Shown in pieces: positions 42,467-54,400 of a stretch of 64,000 nucleotides of DNA. The stretch is from Ligula intestinalis (taxonomy: Eukaryota; Platyhelminthes; Cestoda; Diphyllobothriidea; Diphyllobothriidae), in contig JAYGXS010000007.1 in NCBI GenBank assembly GCA_036362985.1, positions 13,292,614 to 13,356,613 on the forward strand. Direction: 5' to 3'. A model generated the notes under the pieces. That model did no database searches. It saw only the letters and a program-made list of their open reading frames with translations, and was not told the DNA's origin. Position 1 is the first letter of the stretch. The number at the start of each line of letters is the position of its first letter. Both the position numbers and the translations under genes were made by a program.

Positions 42467-45400
42467 GTAATGCGTGCGCAATTGTAGTTAACTACCTCTC
42501 CAAATGTTTAGCCTTCACTCGACTACCTGTGATTCATGCACATGCATTTTTATTTCTTCTACGTTTTCAGTTAATAAGGGCAGACTCGCGAGTTGACAGC
42601 AGTCAACATTTTTGACATTTTCAAAGGAGTTTAGTCGCAGCATCACATATTTTAAATTGCAGAACTCTCCCTCGAGGCATCTTCCACCGTTTTTATTGCG
42701 AGAATAAAATCTTGGAAACCATATTCATAGTTAATCTGTTGTAGATAAAACAGTAAATTCTATGCGATAGGAAATTTAGTCCTTCTTGCCTTTTTGATTA
42801 GTTCATGAATGCCGCATTTTCTTGTGAAGTAAAGTACACTGCCGGTAGCGCTTCTGGGAGGATCCGAAGCGAAATTAAGCATATCATAAGCAATATAGTA
42901 ACATAACAAGCTACTATTGGAAGTATTCGTAGGAGCTTTCCCGAGCGTGTTGTACTTATTTTGACTGGCTCCTTCTAAGGTCGATAGAAGTGGCCCTACC
43001 ATTGGCGGTTACCATTGTTAAACATTTCTTTTAACGAACTGTGTTGTTAATACTCTCAAAACTACGAACCACTAAAATTGAAGTTTTCTGCAAGTGTGAA
43101 AACTTTTCTTTCTTAGGAAAATCGCTAGGAGAGGAAGCATGGCACAGACGATCAGTTACTAGTACCGCTTCAAGGGTGAGTCGCCCTGTGGCCAATTTCT
43201 TCCTTAAACGTTGTTGATAGGTTTTGGCATCTAATAACTTTGATTTATCTTACGTAGTCATCTGGACGACCAAAAGTGAACCTCGCAGTTCCTTCTCCAT
43301 GCAGAAACCTGGCTGCCATGCAGAGCCAGGTGCGCCTTATTGCACAATGGCGTGAAGAGGCAAAGAAAAAGATCAGAAAAATGTCCACGAAAGAGCGTCA
43401 TCGCATCATTGACAGTGTTAGAGCCTATAATTTCCAGGATCTGCTCGAAAGTAAAAAGCCAAATGGATCCAACAACTCAGACACTGATGTGACTGAAGAC
43501 GACAAGGTGGGCCATTCTTCCATTTACTTCTCATTTTCTTTTATTTGTGACGTATTACGCATTGCAACTGTACACCTATTTAGCCACTATAACAAGTTTT
43601 TAAGTTTAACGAGTTCACCTTCCTTTCCTTCATTCTTACTTCGTAACCCAGTTCATCTTGCATGATTCCTCGCAAACAAACTTAGTTTCTGCATCAATGT
43701 CTTTCCTGTTTATATTTGTGATTTGTGTACTTTGAGTGACTCGCACATGCATACAACATACAGCATAAAACTCAGCTGATGGTTCGAACGCACTGCTTAC
43801 CAAATGTTGTAATGGATTTTCAAACCCAGAATCCTGTTCAAGCATACTCCATAAATGGCAATAGTGTTTCTAATTTCTGCTCTGCATTAGTAACATGATT
43901 AAACGTTCCCGTTTATGGTACTCCGCCAAATGGCCCCACCTTTGCCAATGTTCCATTTTGGTTGTTATTGTCTTTTTTATCTATTTTTTTCCTGAAGGTA
44001 GTGCTGCAAATACCTACCCTTCCCTACCAACGTTATCTAAAGTGCATTTTTCTGCCTACATATCGTTTCTTCGAGTTCAAAGTTTCATCGCGGGAGACAG
44101 AACTGAGTATTAAAATGCGTGCAGGCTTTACAGTCCGCCTTAGTAAACGTGACAAACGAAAACTTTCTAGTTAAAATAAATAACAGTAATCAAAATATAT
44201 GCCATTAAGTTCTCTGTCAACACGACCAATAATGCCCTTTTCAAACTCTTTATCTGGTCTACTTGGTGTATCGACTTCGAGCGTTTACTTGTCAAGTGAG
44301 TACATTCTTCCAACTGGTTAGAAAATGAATTTTCAAGTTTAATAATTTCGTTTAACTTGGTGGCATTAAATTTGCCCAGTTTTTGCAAATAAGATCAGTT
44401 AGCTGGTAGAATCTCGCAATCTGCAATACGACCATTTAGGACCAAATAAATTTGGAGGACCTTTGAAATTCAACTCATCAGTAAAAATAACGGTTTTAAA
44501 TGCAAAAGAAATTGCTACCAAGAAGCCAGTTGAGGCATATTTGACCAGCGGCTTTCAACTTTGCCGTAGGAGAAAAATTCACAAAGAAACGCTCGTCGAT
44601 TTGGTAGCCGCTACTCTGACTACTGCTCAGACGAATATCTGGACGAGGAAGATCAGGAGGAGGATGATTTGACACGGATTGTGCGGCGCCAACGCGAGGC
44701 ATGCAGCGCCAGGGTTGCCGCCGGCCGTCCTAGCATTCGCCGCATGAGCCCTGACTCCATCCGTGCTGCTCAGTTTACGACGCCTGTGGACGCGGAATCG
44801 ACTAGTGCAGCCGCCGGGAGTGGTGCTGGTGGTGGCCAGCTCATTTCAAAACAAGAGCGCCTCTACCGCGCGCTAATTAAAAAGTGTGTTGGCAAGGCCA
44901 CCCGCCTCCGTGCCACCATTCGTCGCGACAAAATGCTGATGGCCCGTCGCGCTGCCCGCGACTGTGCGCGCGCTGTGCGTCAGCGTGTACTGCAAAACCA
45001 GAAACCTTCGCGCGACCCTTTAAGTACGTTTCAGTCTCCTTCCATACCTGAAGCTTTTGGTACCCCCTATTTTCTTTGTTGCTATCTGCCATTTTTGCTT
45101 TTGATTCTGTTATGTAATTAAAAGTCAGAGTGTGTGCGACGTCAGTGATAAACCCGATGGTTCCCTGGCTGTCTACCACACCGACACCACCGCCACTACC
45201 ACCACCACCATCACCACCACCATCATCATCATGATCATAATCACCACCACCACCATCATCATCGTCATCATCATCACTACCAGCACTACCAGCACCACCG
45301 GCACAGTCGTTTAGGAGTCTTAACTGTCCAGCAGTACAACATATAGGTTAATAAAGGGTTACGGGAATGTGGTTCCTCAGTACTGTCACTAGAGCCACAG

Positions 45401-48400
45401 TCCCTTGTGTCCAGATGAAAACCGAGCGCTGCATAGGTGCTTGATAGATGTGCGAGCGAGCGCCAGTGAACATGAAGGTTGGGGGATGATGTGTTCACTG
45501 CGCGCTGTACGAAGTGGCCCTTACAGCTTGAGGTGGGTATGGTAGTTTGTACAGTAGACACTTGCGGTATTTGCGCGCTAGGTGCTGGTGGACGCATCAG
45601 TGGGGGAGTACTTATACTTGGGCCGCCGTCACCCGTCATGACAGTTTTCTGATATGAAACCCCTCCCCCCGTTCAAGCACCAGATAACACACGTTTTTCA
45701 ACACCGCCTCAATCTGTATTCTTGCTAGACTTGCGACGACTGCTCAACAAACAAACTACCAAATGCTGTTTCTAATGTCTTCTGATAAAAATTCAGCGAT
45801 AACCCCGCTACTCCCTCCCCCTTCTTGTGACAGTCAGTCAGTGTATTTGGAGTAAGTGACAGAAGCCCTTAAATACCCCATTGAAACGGTACTGAATATT
45901 GTGAAGATACAAAAATGGTTGGAGATAGGTTTCGTGTCCAAAAAGCATGAATATATTTATGAATTATGAATGGTTCAAAAAAGGTGAAGCCTTTGCGCAA
46001 TAGCAGTATTTAACACAGCGTTCACTGCCTTTCCACAGTTCGACGAAACCGAATTCAATCTAAATAAACGGTCTACTGAAATCAAGGGAGTAGTATGCTT
46101 CATATATGTAGCATGGGACACTCGACACTTTCATCGTATTCACACGAACTTACTTTACTGTCAATAAGTGGTCTATTAAAATCGGGGCAGTAGTCCGAGC
46201 GCAGTCCTATCTGTTAGATAAAGGCTCCTCTTCTTTTTCAGATCGCGCTAGGCGATTGGCTCGCGAAATCTCCGCCTATTGGTGCCTTCGAGGTACTGAG
46301 AGTGGAGCTGGCGCTGGAGCAGTTGCGGGCAGCACTGTGCCGGGCGCCGATAGTAGCGGACCGCATGACTCTGCTGCTGCCGCTGCCGCCGCCGCCGCCG
46401 GAGGCAGCAGCGCCGGTCCCGTCGAGTCCGCCGCCGCTGCTCGGAGGCGGGCTGAGCGCGCCCTGGCGGAACAACGAAAGGCTGACCTTGAGCTCTTGGA
46501 GGCTCGCAGGCAACAGCGAAAACTGAACTTCCTCCTCACCCAGACCGAACTTTACGCCCACTTTATGGCCAAAAAGATGAATGTGGTTGGCAGCAGCAGT
46601 GGAAACAGCAATAGGGGCAGTCTCGAAGGCTCACAGGAGGCCGACGCCGGACCCTCCGATGTTGGCGGCGGTGGTTCTGAGGCACCGAGGACGTCTGTGA
46701 CGGCTTGTTCGGACGATTCGCACTCAGCCCCCGCAAATGCTGATAGCCCCGTGCTGGATCCGGACACGGTGCAAATTCTGCGCAGACTGGAAGTTGCCGT
46801 GTCTCCTGCGGTTGCAGAGGACGGGGAGGTCGTGGCCGCAACAGGTGCAACATCTGCCTCCTCAGCGCTCGCAAAGGCAGCCAAGGAGGCGGCAGACAGA
46901 CTGGGTGTGGATGACACTGAGGAATATAGTGAGTTTCCTGGGGGGTTGCACACTTGACCGCATTTTCCTTCGCCATATAATTTATGTTTTTTTCCCCACA
47001 AAATACTGCGATTTCGCGCTATTGAATATTTTTAAATTACTTTTGACAGGCCTGAACTAGCCATAGAAAAGGTCACACAATCAGTTTTGGACCTTTGCGT
47101 TTGTATAATTTGCACCGTAATGGTCGAAAAATGTCTAATTATGGTTTTTTTACGATTGTGAGGTGTACATTCATAATACATCTTATCCGTAAATTTATTA
47201 AGGCTGCCTATAATGGATACAGCATGATCCACATCTATTGCAAAATTTTATGAAAACTATGTAAATTCTTCCTCAAGCTGTAGGCGAAAATGTATTTTTC
47301 CTTAAACGGGATATAGACAGTGCGCAGTTTGTAAATCTTGAATTCAAATGTAGCAGTCAGGAGGTTATGAAATTATTCGGCAGCTTAGAAACTTTCTAAA
47401 AGCGAAAGATACCCTTTGTTAACGTATAAAATTTAAAGAAGGCGTAATGTGCTACCAAAGAAGTACAAGAAGAATTTTTTCGTGCATGTTTTCTATAAAA
47501 TATATTTGAATTTATACAGGCCGTCAAAATCCATGGTAAAATATGTATTGTTTAGGTAGCCATTTTTTTCAGAATCTACATTTTATAAACGGTTGGAATA
47601 AATCACATTAAAGAGCCGGCATCCTTTCGTAACTCACACGATTTGGGAATAAGCTACAAGATAGTATTGCAGCCTTACTCAATGCCGATTAGCAAGTGAG
47701 TATCGATCTTTCGCGAATGTCGGCATGTTGCACGAATTCCGAGCCGTACTTTATATTCTCATCGTTCAGAGTAGTTGAGAAGAAGAAGACTGCATCGCTG
47801 GGACAATACGTTTATTCGCCTGACGTTTCGACATCCGTTGCGGATTCATCATCAGAGACATGAGTAGGAAACAGTAGCAGAAGCAGTGTCGTGATGCACA
47901 TTTTGAGTTTCGTAGTCCAAGGTCAAAGTTTAGGGCAGTTTTCTATAGAGGTTAGCTGTCTGTTGGAGATCCGGTGAGCCGATCTTCAACTTCTTAGAAA
48001 TCGTGCTGTCTAAATAAGCGAAATTGCCTACCTATAGGGTCGGACTTCGTTCACGTTGTTACACAGTGTCGTCTCTTCCCTCCCGCCTTATATAAATGTA
48101 TACATCCAGTTATCGTCTTCATCATCCCCCTTAGAAGACGAAGAAGCCGGGTCGAGAACATGAACCGAAGCGTATTTAAACTTACGCTCCGGAAGCCTGG
48201 TATTAAATCCGTGCTCGACGCACGAACCCTAACCTGCCTGTTCACCGTTGAGTATTGTTGGCGTCTCCGAAATTGATCGCTGGTGGACTTGCATAAAATT
48301 TGCCCCGTTTGCGGCCGCCGTGCTTGATGGCATGTCAGCGTGTTTGCTAGCCTGCCTTTGGTCAGCCAACGGACCGATGAGTTGTTGGCGTCTGCGTGAT

Positions 48401-51400
48401 TTGACGTCACCCTCGCGGGCCCGACGGTGTTACGCGTTGGTTACGTATTTCCTAGCCGGCTTCCCATCATATTTTACTTAAAACTCAGTTGTCTTCCACG
48501 CATGAGTTTGTCTGGCTTTTTCTGTCGATTTTGATCGAGTTGAATCAAGCCTTGTGCGTAGCGCCTGGTAGACGGGATGCAGGTCTACGGCTTTGTTGAG
48601 TGTGCTAGTCGAGCACCAACTTACCAACAAATTTCTGGCCATCTTATCATTAAATCAGCCTATTATCCTTGCTTTCTCGAAGGTAGGACTGTGGTTCGCT
48701 TATTGTGCGCGGGCGTAGACCGTAGACATCCAGTAGTTTCTCACATTTCATCATCAGACTCATCTACGTCGCTTCCTCTTTTCCAGACCCAGAGGAACTA
48801 AAGAATCAGGCCTTATCTCGCGTCAAATCGGCCATACAGAAAGAACAGCAAACTGTAAGTCCGAGTGCGTTGCTATCCTTGCGTTTCTGGTCACTGTTCA
48901 TTATTGTACTCTTACCATTAAGTGATGACCTCAATGTGTGTGGTTGGATACCTCTAGTGCTAAGCTGGCTAACAACGCCCGATTATTTACACCCAGCTTC
49001 AGGCAAACTGTCAACGATTTCTTAACAGTCACCGGCTCAATCTATCTTCCAGGTGTTAAGACTCATTATGCTGTATTGGAAATCCATAGGAATGCGGAAA
49101 GTCAATAGTAGCGAATATTCGAGTCCCAGGAAGCAGTTCAGAAGACGAAGATGCGATCACTGAAACAAGAGTTTTATTCGCCTGACGTTTCGGATTCCGT
49201 CGGGAATCCTTAGTCATAGGTAATCGTAAACAGGTCTGAGACATGCGCAGATAAGGGGTGATACATGCACAGATTGCACGGTATTTATAGTTCACAGCGG
49301 TCACCCGCATGCGTACTATAATTGTCAGTTCTTGTAGTCACCGCTTGAGGTCTTAATGGGTGCGGTGATTGCTCATTAATTGCCACAGCGTTCTTGTCCG
49401 CGTCGGATGCGGGTTTGGTAATTGCGCGACAATTATGCCCGCTGTCATTGTTGTACCCAGTCCTTCCCACGTGACTGATTCTCTTGCAAGAAATAGAAGG
49501 CGATTTTCCCTACTGTAAGGGTTTCTGAGGATTAACTCCACTCATCAGACCAAAATAAAGCAACCAAATGTATGCTAACCTACCAAGTCCAATTTGGATC
49601 ACGACTTTGTATGAGTAAGCTCGCCTCTCCCCCCTGCACGTAGAACTATTCGCGGCAAATATAGAATGACAGACAAGAGTTATTGCAGACAAGATTTATT
49701 TGTAAAATCAATGCTGCTCACTGTTTGTCAATGCTACTTTTATAGTGCCAATTTTACGCGTGCGTGTACAGATGTATATGATGCACCGATATGTAATCAG
49801 TAAGGTTTTAAAGGCATTGCCCATTTCCCTCAACAATCGCGTCAACTGATTAACCAAATTTGCCAACCCCCTTACAATTCAGTGAGTTTAGTAGCCGTTC
49901 TGGCGGATTTTAGAAGATTGCGCAGGAAATCCTCCCTGGGCAATGAGCTTGCTGTTCTGTAGTGGTTGATCCCATACAAGCAGTAATTTGGGCGGGTAAA
50001 ATTCACCGCGTACGGTGAGCCTCGTAGCTCAGTGGTAGAACGTTGGCTACGCAAAAGCCTTCCCTCCTGTGCCGCTTTGACTTTAACTAAGGCCGCGAAT
50101 TTTTCACAGTTAAGTCGACTGAATCAAGCGAATCTGCCAAACCCCGTAACAAATCTGAACTAAACTAAACTGACGATTTTCGGCTTGTTTGTAGCGGTGG
50201 CCGTTTCCGAGGACTGTCGGGATATCATACCTGTCGCAGTCAAGTAAGAATGCCCCGTCTCGGTTGCATCTGCTTGAGCCCGTGGGCCACCAATAGATGA
50301 AGCATTGGGTACTTCTAGCGTTGAACCTCCCAGCTTAGCCTACTTAAAGTTGAGACATCACTTAGGCTGACAATGCAATTGATTTTCACTGCAGTCTGCC
50401 TTGTTCTTGCCAACAGCGTCTCTTCCAGCATCCATTGCTCGTTGCTAGGCGAGACTACTTGGGGGTCCGGAACGAAGGGCAAGACACCCCCTTCGGCAGT
50501 CAGGTCAGTCGTCAGTCCCGCGCGATCAGCGATGGCTGCCAGGTAACTTAGGTTGTTTCATTTGCAGCTGAGACAGTAGCCAAGGTACCACCCTTTTCGC
50601 TGCAATCTACAGGCTTGGTTCCCTGTGGGAAGAGATAAGGAAGTAGAGAGCCAGGTGGGAGGAACAGTGTGCTAAGCACAGCGATCGTCGAAAAGAATTT
50701 GACGGTCAGACGAGCGCACGACCACCCGCGAGGGGGCCGGTGGGTGCGCGGCAGTCGTCACAATGAGGTCCCTATGTGAGTCAACCTTGGCCAGCCCGCA
50801 TTGGGGTGGGCAGGCAAGCACTGGTGCTCGCACACCTGCTAGCAGCCAGGAGTGCGCGTGCACTCGGGGCTGGGCCACTGCTCTGGCTAATTGTCATTAT
50901 CAGCGCTCTGCCGCCTGGACTCTTCGGGCTCCGGCAGATTTAAGTTTTCCCTGATCATGCTGTGTCTACGCTTCCGTTGACTTGGTGTTGCGCTCCGCTC
51001 CGCCTACAGAAGTTCTCAGAAACTGCTGTTTCCCCCCCCCCATAATTCCCAAACTAGATGTCGGAGTTTGCCCTGCCTCCGACCGCAAAACTCAGGCCGC
51101 CTGAAACTGAGAATGCTGCTGCCGCCGCTACACCAGCTATGCCATCCTCCTCCTCCACCGCGGAAGTTACTCGTCCACCGTCGATCTTCTGCGGCGACCT
51201 GAAGGCCTACCAACTGCGTGGGCTCACCTGGCTGCTCACGCTTTTTGATCAAGGCATTAATGGAATCCTGGCGGACGAAATGGGTTTGGGCAAGACCATC
51301 CAGACGATTGCTTTCCTGGGCAGTCTGGCAGAAGTGAGTCATTGCGTTACGCCGCTAAGAGTAACTTAGAACTTGCTCCCACTACCAGAGTTGCTGTACT

Positions 51401-54400
51401 ACCACCACCACCACCACCACCACCACCATCACCACCACCACCACCGGACCACCGGATCAATTTGTTTATTGTTCTGAGCTTTCGAACCCTTACACGAGTC
51501 CATCGTCCGGGATAAGAGACAGCAACGAAAAGGGATAATTATAGTGGGTGTTCACCAATCAACTGTCAAGGGGTCGTCAGATCGTAGGAAGGTAAGACAC
51601 AACAATGAAAAGAAGGGGAGAGGGGAAGCAACTGTAGGGCTATACCTGGAACACGAACCTTATCATTCATTAGTGACACCCGTTACTGGATGCTCACCGG
51701 TTGCTAACGGTTATCACTCGTCCCCCTCTGCCTTAGTTCTCATTCTCGAGCCCTGTCAGCAGCCACACAGCGGATTGTAGTCTAGGCAGATAGTTTTGTT
51801 AGTTTCCCTTGTCTTTATTGGCAGTACTATCTGCCTAGTAATAGTAGTAGTGGTACTGTTAGTAGCGGTAGAAGTAGTAACAGTAATATTATTAGTGAAA
51901 TTGGAAGCATTAGTAGTAATACTAGAAGTAAAATTAGTAGTTATACTAGTGGCAGTAACAGTAGTAGTGGTAGTTATAGTAATAGAAATAGCAGTATTAC
52001 TAATAGCATTAGCAGTAGTAGCAACAGTAGTAGTAATATTAGCAGTAGTAATAATATTAGTGAAAACAGTACTCGTAGTTTTATTGGTAGTACGGATTGT
52101 TCACTACCCTAGACAATCCCGGTGGTGCGTATTATATATATGTAGCTAGAACGGATTAGCCTCTCAGCACCTCTCCCATCACACGTACTGCCGCGAACAG
52201 ATCTGACCCACTAGACTTATTCCGCTCTTATGACCCCCTCTCTTCTTAGAAATACAATCTCTGGGGCCCCTTCCTGATTGTCACGCCAGCCTCCACCCTG
52301 CACAACTGGACCCAGGAATTTGCCAAGTTCATGCCGGCTTTCCGCCTCGTGCCCTACTGGGGTTCACCAGCTGAGCGCAAAGTCCTGCGCCGTTTCTGGT
52401 CAGCCTCACACAATGTCAGCGGTGGAGGTAGTGAAGACGCGACTGCGGCCGCCGTTCCAAACGCAGCAGCTTTCGCTGCCCTAGGCACTGCTGAGTCCCC
52501 TTTCCACGTCGTGGTGACCAGCTACCAGGTGGTCCTGCAAGACGCCAAGTTCATCAACAAGACTGCTTGGACCTACATAGTGCTGGACGAGGCTCATGCC
52601 ATCAAGAGCACCTCCAGGTATGCATGTGGAACATTCAACTTTACGTCCATATTTTGGTCGCAGTTTGGCTTAACTGGCAAAGCTTCAATGTGCATCGATT
52701 CTTGCCAGGCCGCCTCTCGATAAGATGAAACTCTTCAGGCAGAAACTTGTCAGTGGGTTTATTATAGTGGTAGTAGACTTTTAAAGAAGAAAAGCACGCG
52801 ATCATTGGGACGGCGATTGTATCATTCTGAGCCTTCGGCTTTACACAAGAGGCTATCATCAGCGAAAATGAGAAAACAGCTAGCGTTGGCATGTTTTTGT
52901 AGTCTAGCTACGAGTAAATGGGGGGTGAGAGAGGCGGTAACATTTGTGATAGGTTCATGCTCACACCGTCTCATTGTATCGCCTCGGCGCGCATCCTTGG
53001 CATTGGGGCGTGTAGCCTTGACAGAGTGTCTTGCGTCCTTGGCGTAGCAACGTACGTGTCTGTACAGGGACTGGGCCTTGCTTCTTGGTCGCGTGCACAG
53101 AAGATTTTATATCCCCACGCCTGTTGATGGAATTAGACTCTGACGCCCAGACCTCCAGTAGTTCTCGCCTCGTCTTCTTAGCAGCGCGTGCCATTATCCG
53201 CGTGCCCGTGAAGTCAAATTCGTGGCCTTCTTCCAGAGTGTGGGTAGCGTGGGTCGTCTTTCCGCACTGCCCATTTGTGCTCAGTTACTCGCGAGCAAGG
53301 CCGCACACCACAACGCCAAGGATGCGCACAGAGGCGATATGATGGGACGGCGTGAGCATGGACCAATCACAAATGATACCTCGTCCTCCACCTCCCATTT
53401 ACTCGTAGCTCACCTACAAAAACATGCCAACGCTAGCTGTTTTCTCATTTTCTCTAGAAATGGCCTCTTGGGTGAAACCAAGATCTCAGACTGATACAAT
53501 TGCCGTTCCAGTGATCGCATCTTTTTCTTCTTCATAACAAAAACGTAGGGCGGCATATTTGCTTCTATTCGTAGTAGTAGTAGTAGTAGTAGTAATAGTA
53601 GCCTTCTTTGTTGTACCAACTTGACAGAATTCTGACGCGTACTTTTATCTGAATCGTCCTGGTTAGCTCTTGCATCCCAACTCCATTTTATCCACGCGGC
53701 TCCTGCCATACCTATCCTTCTAAATCCCAGCCAGAGGTTTAACAGTAGTCTGAATAGGTTGTGCGTACTGCAACCCTATCAACGTGAGCCAAATCCAGTC
53801 TAGCAGACCACTGTAATGCAGTCCGAGCCTGACACCGATTAATCTCAAGCGAAGAAGGTGCGGTCACTGGAACAAAAAGTGCATTGGTCGGACGTTTTGT
53901 ATTTCAACTTATGCGGGACATTCAAAAGATAAATTGGCGGGCATAAGTTGTTTTTTGTCAAAGAGTGGGACTAAGTGTTCCGCAAGCCTGCTCCACTGTT
54001 CCATTCCCTTCTTTTCCCTTGTCGGAAGTCACCGCGTGCTCCAACTCGTTGAAGCTCGTCGTGGATATCGTCGAAATCGACGGTTGAACTTTCGTGTGTT
54101 CAACCATCGATTCCGATGAGGTCCACCTTGTGCACCATTTGAAGGTGACTTGTTTCAGGGGGGGGGGTAGAATATAGTGATAGCAGACGTATTTGGCGCC
54201 AACCGCACTTTCCACCTTCGCCCGGGGTCAAGAAGGCCAAATGGGATCCAGCGTTAACCGCTTTCTCCAATGCAAGCCAGAAAACATCGTCCAACTTAGT
54301 ATTAAGTGACAGTAGACTTTGCGCGGGTAACACTGCAATACCTACCCTCACTCACCCTCAGTAGCTGTCAAGACAGGCTCAAAAAGACCGAGACTGATAC

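Noticed and set aside
46238..47001. Several long minus-strand frames opposite INO80 exon 5
   Set aside because: Antisense shadows of a GC-rich exon; the plus strand has clear INO80 homology.
50015..50090. True tRNA gene
   Set aside because: Strong box A but damaged box B and no closed cloverleaf; the same holds for the other tRNA-like heads, which share SINE bodies.
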